64,000 nt of DNA, taken from the NCBI GenBank assembly GCA_019918135.1, contig WBZZ01001384.1:162501-226500 (forward strand), read 5' to 3'. The translations under genes and the position numbers were made by a program. Shown in pieces: positions 59,282 to 64,000 of the stretch. Numbering within the stretch: the first letter of the stretch is position 1; every line of letters begins with the position of its first letter. This stretch comes from Paulinella micropora. Its lineage: Eukaryota; Cercozoa; Imbricatea; Euglyphida; Paulinellidae. Under the pieces are notes generated by a model, which saw only the letters and a list, made by a program, of their open reading frames with translations, was not told the origin of the DNA and ran no database searches.

Positions 59282-59614
59282 CGCGTCCCTAGAGAAAGAG
59301 AGGTTGCGAAATTTTAATGCCTGGCTGACACGTGAAAGGGAAAAGGCTTTAGACAGAGTGACTGCTGCTGAACGCGAGGACAAGCTGCAGCAAGCTCAAA
59401 AGCAGGCTCTGCGGCATCTTCTTAGTTTTGTTTCAGTTTCTGCCCCCTGCCCTTTGAGCCCCCCGGGCTCAGGGGGGGGGCGCCGAGGGAGGAGTAGAGG
59501 GGAGGGGAGGCACAAGGCAAGTTTGTATAAAAGAAGGGTGGGCAGACGCCAGAGAGAAGGGGTACGTCCTCCACTATAAGAAAAGGGAGCTGGAGAGGAA
59601 AGAGGGAGGGCACA

Positions 59615-59690
59615 CCAAGAAATTGCTAACATGAATTTTTTTATTAAAGCTCGACAAAGTCTTACACTTGGCACTGAAAGCTAAGAGAGG
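59615..59690 (-). repeat. R1 repeat copy, reverse
   Basis: TTTATTAAAGCTCGACAAAG, TCTTACACTTGGCACTGAAA. Confidence 0.75.
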
Positions 59691-59774
59691 CAGGGGAAAG
59701 GGGGCAGAGCACGATCTGTATTAGTCCTCCCCATCGGAGAACAGAGAGCAGGAGAGGAAAGGGGCAGGGAAAGT

Positions 59775-60040
59775 CAAGAAAATACCAACAAAAAATGTAC
59801 TTTAAAAAGTCTCGACAAGGGAGGGGGGGAGGGGGGGGAGTGCCCGGCATTGGAAGACTTAGTTGAGGCGTTTCATGTATTTTTTTTAGCTTCTGCGCTC
59901 TTCCCCTCCCCCCTTGCCCTTCCCCTGTTCTTTGAGCCCCCCGGGCTCAGGGGGCTCAGGGGGGAAGAAAGAAAAAAAGGGGGGAAGGTGGGGCGCCCCC
60001 CCCCTCTGTGGGCTCCGAAAAAAAGTTGACTTATTTTTGC
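59775..60040 (+). repeat. R6 block copy 1
   Basis: GTCTCGACAAGG, a G run, GCCCGGCATTGG, TTAGTTGAGGCGTTTCATGT, AGCTTCTGCGCTCT, then the TTGAGCCCCCCGGGCTCA palindrome and GGCGCCCCC. The same series is at 63705-63960. Confidence 0.75.
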
Positions 60041-60149
60041 TCCCCCCTCTAAAGCCTTTGTTTAAGTTCTGCCCGCTGCTCTTCAAGCCCCCCCGGGCTC
60101 AGGGAGCGAGGGGGAGCGGGAGAGGAAAGGGGGGAGGGACGGGAGAGTG

Positions 60150-60225
60150 CGCCAAGAAATGATACAATTTACGCTGAATTAAAGCTCGACGGTCATACAC
60201 TTGGCACTGAGAACTAGGAGAGGGA
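60150..60225 (-). repeat. R1 repeat copy, reverse
   Basis: GCGCCAAGAAATGATAC, GAATTAAAGCTCGACGG, CACTTGGCACTGAGAAC. Confidence 0.75.
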
Positions 60226-60544
60226 GAAGGAAGGAGTGGAAGCACGATCCGTCTTTGCCTCCCATCTGAGAACGGGGAGCGGAAGAGGACAGGGGCAGAG
60301 GAGGAGAGCGCCCTTGCCCTACAAATTAGGGTCAGAGAAAGGGGGGGGGGGGGCACCCCGTCATGGGTCTGTGGCATCTTCTTAGTTTTGTTTCAGTTCT
60401 GCCCCCTGCTCTTTAAGCCGACCCTGAAACTGTGGGTTTATGCCTGGACATCATTTCCAGACGTAAATGAGTTGCTCGTGGCTGTCGGGGGGCGGGCGCA
60501 GATTACAGTGCAAGACTACCACGCCAAAATGCTTTGCATTCGCC

Positions 60545-61310
60545 GTCTTTGTCGCCCCTCTCACTTTCGTCGCCCCTCTCACCTTCGTTGCCCCTCTCAC
60601 CTTTGTCGCCCCGCTCCCCTTTGCTCTGCACCTCCCTGCCTCTAGGGAAGGTGAGAGGGCCGACAAACATTTTCGTGCGAGTAAAAGGCGTACCGTTTCT
60701 CCCCGCGGGAAAACGTCCGATTTCTCTGCTAGCCTCCGGAACGGTCCCAGCTAAATTTGGCGCCAAAATGTGCCGTCCGAAGGTAGGGTGCGTGATACGG
60801 TTGAAAAAGGCAGTACGTCTTAGCTTTCCCGGGGAAACAGCCGTAAGCGCCAATTTGGCGCCAAAATCTACTTGCACAAAAAAAATCACACACAGACACA
60901 CCCAACGCCGCCGTGAGGAAGACGTCCTCCCCCTCCCTCTCACTCTCGTCGCCCCTCTCACTCTCGTCGCCCCTCTCACTTTCGTCGCCCCTCTCACCTT
61001 CGTCGCCCCTCTCACCTTTGTCGCCCCGCTCCCCTTTGCTCTGCACCTCCCTGCCTCTAGGGAAGGTGAGAGGGCCGAAAAAATTTTCGTGCGAGTAAAA
61101 GGCGTACCGTTTCTTCCCGCGGGAAAACGTGCGATTTCTCTGCTAGCCTCCGGAACGGCCGGTTCATTTGGCGCCAAATTGTGCCGTCCGGAGGTAGGGT
61201 GCGTGATACGGTTGAAAAAGGCAGTACGTCTTAGCTTTCCCGGGGAAACAGCCGTAAGCGCCAATTTGGCGCCAAAATCTACTTGCACAAAAAAAATCAC
61301 ACACAGACAA
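60545..61310 (+). repeat. Tandem duplication R4 with 18-bp minisatellite
   Basis: Two direct units, about 60545-60898 and 60940-61310. Each starts with a TCGCCCCTCTCAC-type minisatellite (4 and 6 repeats), then CCTCCCTGCCTCTAGGGAAG, GTGCGAGTAAAAGGCGTACC, an R2 arm (GTGATACGGTTGAAAAAGGC) and AATTTGGCGCCAAAATCTAC. The units are nearly identical outside the minisatellite, so the duplication is recent. Confidence 0.85.
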
Positions 61311-61436
61311 GGGGAAGACAGAAAGCTTTAATAAAAAACTTACAGCAAGGATTTCTCTTGTTGCTTAGACCATCAACAGAACCGCAACACGGGAATACAA
61401 AAAGAATCCCTAGCACAGACAACGCCTTTTTTTTCT

Positions 61437-63049
61437 TCACCACATGTCGAGGTCATCCAAATCCATCTTGTTGAGTACTTTCTTGCGCACGTACTGCGCA
61501 AACAGCAACGCATGACGTGCGGCCGCGAGCGAAATGTACTGCGCCTTGCACGCAGTCCACCACCCAGAAAATTCCGAATTAAACACGGCTGGCATGATGG
61601 CATAGTTGCGGGGGTGGTCTAGCCCACCGACCGAGGCAGGGATGATGTGGTCAATGTGCCACGCCAATTTCCGTCGGCCCTTGATATCAAAATAATCGCG
61701 CAGCAAGGGATTCTTTTTGTTTTTCTTCACCCACTGGCGCACACGATCTCGTGACATGAAGTGTTTGGTATTAGTGAGAGGCTTTACAAAACCAAGGTAA
61801 AGCGGAGGAACGCCAATCTCCGACTTTTTGTACAGCGATTTCATCTTGCTCATGATCGCCCGGAGGACGCGTTTGCCTTGTGGGCTCGAAATATCTTCTT
61901 CTTCCCAGCTGTGCAGGTCATGTTTGCTCATCCCGTGGGTCAGCATCACGTCTTGTCCCGCATCCATTTGTGGCGCTTGGGTGCGCTTTTCATATCTTCT
62001 GATCTGCGGCGCTTGGGTGCCGCATGCTCCTCCGGAGTGCTTGCAACTGATTGCTTGCACGTTGCTGCGACGGCCTTGCTTGCGTCTGGCTTGGCTGCAG
62101 GTTGTGCGGAGGCCTGGACTGCTTGGGGCTGGCGCGCCTCAGACATAGGGAGCTGGGGTACAATCGATGCATCTGGCACCGACTCGGCGGGCTGGGCTGG
62201 CTGTGCGTGCACGTGTGCCTGCAGACTTATGCCTGGCTGAGCCGCCCCCGAAATCCCCAGGGCTTGTTGTTTGTCTATCTCTGCAATTTTAGCAATATAC
62301 ATGTCCATGATCTGGTGCAGTTCTTCTTTGTTTGTTTCATGGGAGCGCAGAAACTCTTTCGTGTAGGTAGCTATTGATTTTGGTGCATGCAATGACACGT
62401 CTGAGGGCCCAGATGCTGTTGATCCTGTTTGCACGGGCGTGGCTTTGGGGGGTTGTTCCGGTGCCGGAAGCAGCTTGGCTCGTTTGGCAGAGAGCCTGGG
62501 CATCAATTGTTCCATGTCCTTCCCAGACTCCCATACCTGTCGGCGCAGCGGCAACGCCGATTCCAGTGCTGCACACCCCAACACGGCGCGATGTGCCAAG
62601 TTTGATATTTCCTTGTTCAGGTCACGCGATCGTTTGTTTCTTTTAAACGAGCTGAGTATGGCTAATACGTCTTGCAACTGAAGACACGGGGTCGAGCGCG
62701 ATTCACCCTCGACTGTTTCCTCGGCTTCGCCAGTCCTTTGTAAAAAAGTAAAATACTTGATGCAGAGATGCTCGTTCTTTTTTTTCTCTCGCGACCACTT
62801 GCTCCGTGCACTGGAGTCGCTACAACCGATGAACACCGAAATTGCATCGGTAATGGAATATAAATTTCCGGGTGCTTGTCTTATAGTAGACAGTTCTTCT
62901 TTGGTGAGCCCCATGAGAATCTTATTCTCTTGCACCACATCTGCCGGGTCGCTAACTTGTGCCTCGGCCACCGAACCCGTGGCATGCTCCGTAAGAATCA
63001 TGGCTTGCTGCGCGCTCATGCGGAGTTTACAATTTGTATGTTTGTGCAA
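61437..63049 (-). pseudogene. HNH-nuclease-like protein (fossil, about one break)
   Basis: The N-terminal part (from about 63049, or MSAQQAMILTEHATG) is helical with TKEELSTIRQAPGNLYSITD and a basic Ser/Arg region, followed by a long Ala/Pro/Gln linker. The C-terminus has an HNH-like motif: LAWHIDHIIPASVGGLDHPR with NYAIMPAVFNSEFSGWW after it. HNH nucleases of this kind are common in giant viruses and mobile genes. About one break is visible. The N-terminal domain is not recognised with confidence. Confidence 0.6.
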
Positions 63050-63504
63050 GCGTGTACGCGGCGCACTACCAGGGGTATTACTTCCTTCTCGCCCCCCCCC
63101 CCCTCCTTTCCTGACAACAACTTCGGGATGGGGGAGGGAGGAGAGGTACCTCCCCTCGGGGGGGGGGGATAGCTATTCTCTCCCTCCCGCCCCCCGGCCC
63201 GACGAGTGAGTTTGAGCGGGCGGGGGAGGGGGGGGGGATGGTGAGAGGGGAGCGGATGGAGCGAGTGTCGGCTGAAATGTCGAGTGCACAACCCCACCCC
63301 CGGTGCCATTCTTCCATTGTGCGGGCCGGCCAGTCCGTTTGTTGACAAAAAGTACGGCTAGCGCGTGGTCACGCAAAATTCACCGAGTTCAGCACAAAGA
63401 TAAATTTTTTTCTTGTTTGTTCCCTCTCCCTTCCCCCCTCCCCCCACCCGCAACACACATCGGGAGGAAGGGAAAGAAAGGGAGAGGCAAGGGGTCTTCC
63501 CTCC
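63050..63504. other. Spacer with G/C runs
   Basis: C run at 63093-63103, GGTACCTCCCCTCGGGGGGG and several complementary runs (63130-63240). No gene supported. Confidence 0.4.
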
Positions 63505-63757
63505 GTTGCCCCTCTCCTTTTTTTTCAAACAGGACTTTTCTCTTTCTCTCTTCTTTTTTTGCACAAAATTTGTCGCCAAATTTGCGTGTGTGTGCGCCTG
63601 GAATGATATGGCCGAAAAAGGCAATATTGCCAGAAAAGCCTTGAAACGCTACCCTTTTCAGCTATATCACATGCACAGACCGCCAAGCCGCCTTCGCTAA
63701 AAGCGCTATCAAGAAAGTACCAAAAAGAAATGTACTCGTTCAGCCGGAGTCTCGACA
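63505..63757 (+). repeat. R3 block copy 3
   Basis: Close match to 55945-56195 across the whole length, including the R2 hairpin at 63606-63670. Confidence 0.8.
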
Positions 63758-64000
63758 AGGGGTAAGGGGGGGGGGGGGGGCGCCTGGCATTGGGGGGCTT
63801 AGTTGAGACGTTTCATGTATTTTTTTGTAGCTTCTGCGCTCTCCCCCTCCCTTTGCACTCCCCCTGTTTTTTGAGCCCCCCGGGCTCAGGGGGCTCAGCG
63901 GGGAAGGGAAAAAAGAAGGGGGGGGGGGGCGCCCCCTCTAAAGCCACAAATCAACGTACTCATTTTGTGACCAAGTGCAGGCAAGGCCCCCCCTAGCCTC
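63758..64000 (+). repeat. R6 block copy 2 and right edge
   Basis: CGCCTGGCATTGG, TTAGTTGAGACGTTTCATGT, AGCTTCTGCGCTCT, then the TTGAGCCCCCCGGGCTCA palindrome: direct repeat of 59820-60040. The window ends in unremarkable sequence. Confidence 0.7.

Larger units (their letters stand above)
59282..61436. other. Gene-poor, repeat-rich region
   Basis: 59290-59410 carries a short coiled-coil-like frame (LTREREKALDRVTAAERED) that may be a gene remnant. 59448-59475 and 59930-59965 hold the TTGAGCCCCCCGGGCTCA palindrome. R1 reverse copies lie at 59615-59690 and 60150-60225. 59775-60040 is duplicated at 63705-63960. 60545-61310 is a tandem duplication. No other gene seen. Confidence 0.55.
42213..64000. 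other. Virus-like segment 2 (endogenous giant-virus-like fossil)
   Basis: Continuation of segment 1 beyond transposon B. Same intronless GC-rich genes, same G/C hairpins and same short repeat families. The gene-poor, repeat-rich part lies at 55.7-64 kb. Some genes are broken about once, others look whole. No hallmark viral genes are seen. Confidence 0.55.

Overview
The window reads as nuclear DNA of a unicellular eukaryote. Two kinds of sequence alternate: (i) intron-rich, microsatellite-rich mobile DNA at 1-8144 and 28191-42212, and (ii) compact, GC-rich, mostly intronless gene arrays at 8145-28190 and 42213-64000 that look like an endogenised giant DNA virus, possibly pandoravirus-like. Giant-virus endogenisation is known in the ichthyosporean Amoebidium, and this window fits that kind of genome. 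The organism and virus assignments are inference: no capsid, polymerase or other hallmark viral gene is visible here.

Mobile DNA. 28191-42212 is a complete 14.0-kb DNA transposon (copy B) with nearly identical 285-bp terminal inverted repeats (TIRs) and a TTAG target duplication on both sides. It carries a multi-exon transposase (minus strand) whose N-terminus looks like a SET methyltransferase domain and whose centre looks like a DDE nuclease. A divergent multi-exon accessory gene (plus strand) contains a very long Lys/Glu-rich stretch. Between the two genes lies a 340-bp tandem array of palindromic units. 1-8144 is the right-hand part of a diverged relative (copy A) in opposite orientation, with the same gene order, the same tandem array and an open 1261-codon transposase model. 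The big intron of the copy B accessory gene is packed with SINE-like elements that have a tRNA-like head and (TTA)n tails.

Virus-like segments. Genes are short, alternate in strand and are separated by G-run/C-run hairpins. Recognisable products are a C2H2 zinc-finger array, a RING/TPR/Sel1 protein, Skp1, a Ras-like small GTPase, a WWE-PARP ADP-ribosyltransferase, LRR and F-box/LRR proteins, an F-box protein, a KCTD-type BTB protein, a RING protein, a NADAR-domain ADP-ribose hydrolase, a BspA-like serine-rich surface protein with an EGF module, a class C GPCR with a PhnD-like ectodomain, and an HNH-nuclease-like protein. Several look broken about once or twice, consistent with a decaying insertion; others look whole. 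Together they suggest manipulation of host ubiquitination (Skp1, F-box, BTB, RING), ADP-ribosylation (PARP writer, NADAR eraser), trafficking and sensing.

55.7-64 kb is gene-poor and holds several families of dispersed short repeats, some also present between the genes at 20-28 kb and 42-47 kb. This shared repeat content links the two virus-like segments, which the copy B transposon now separates.
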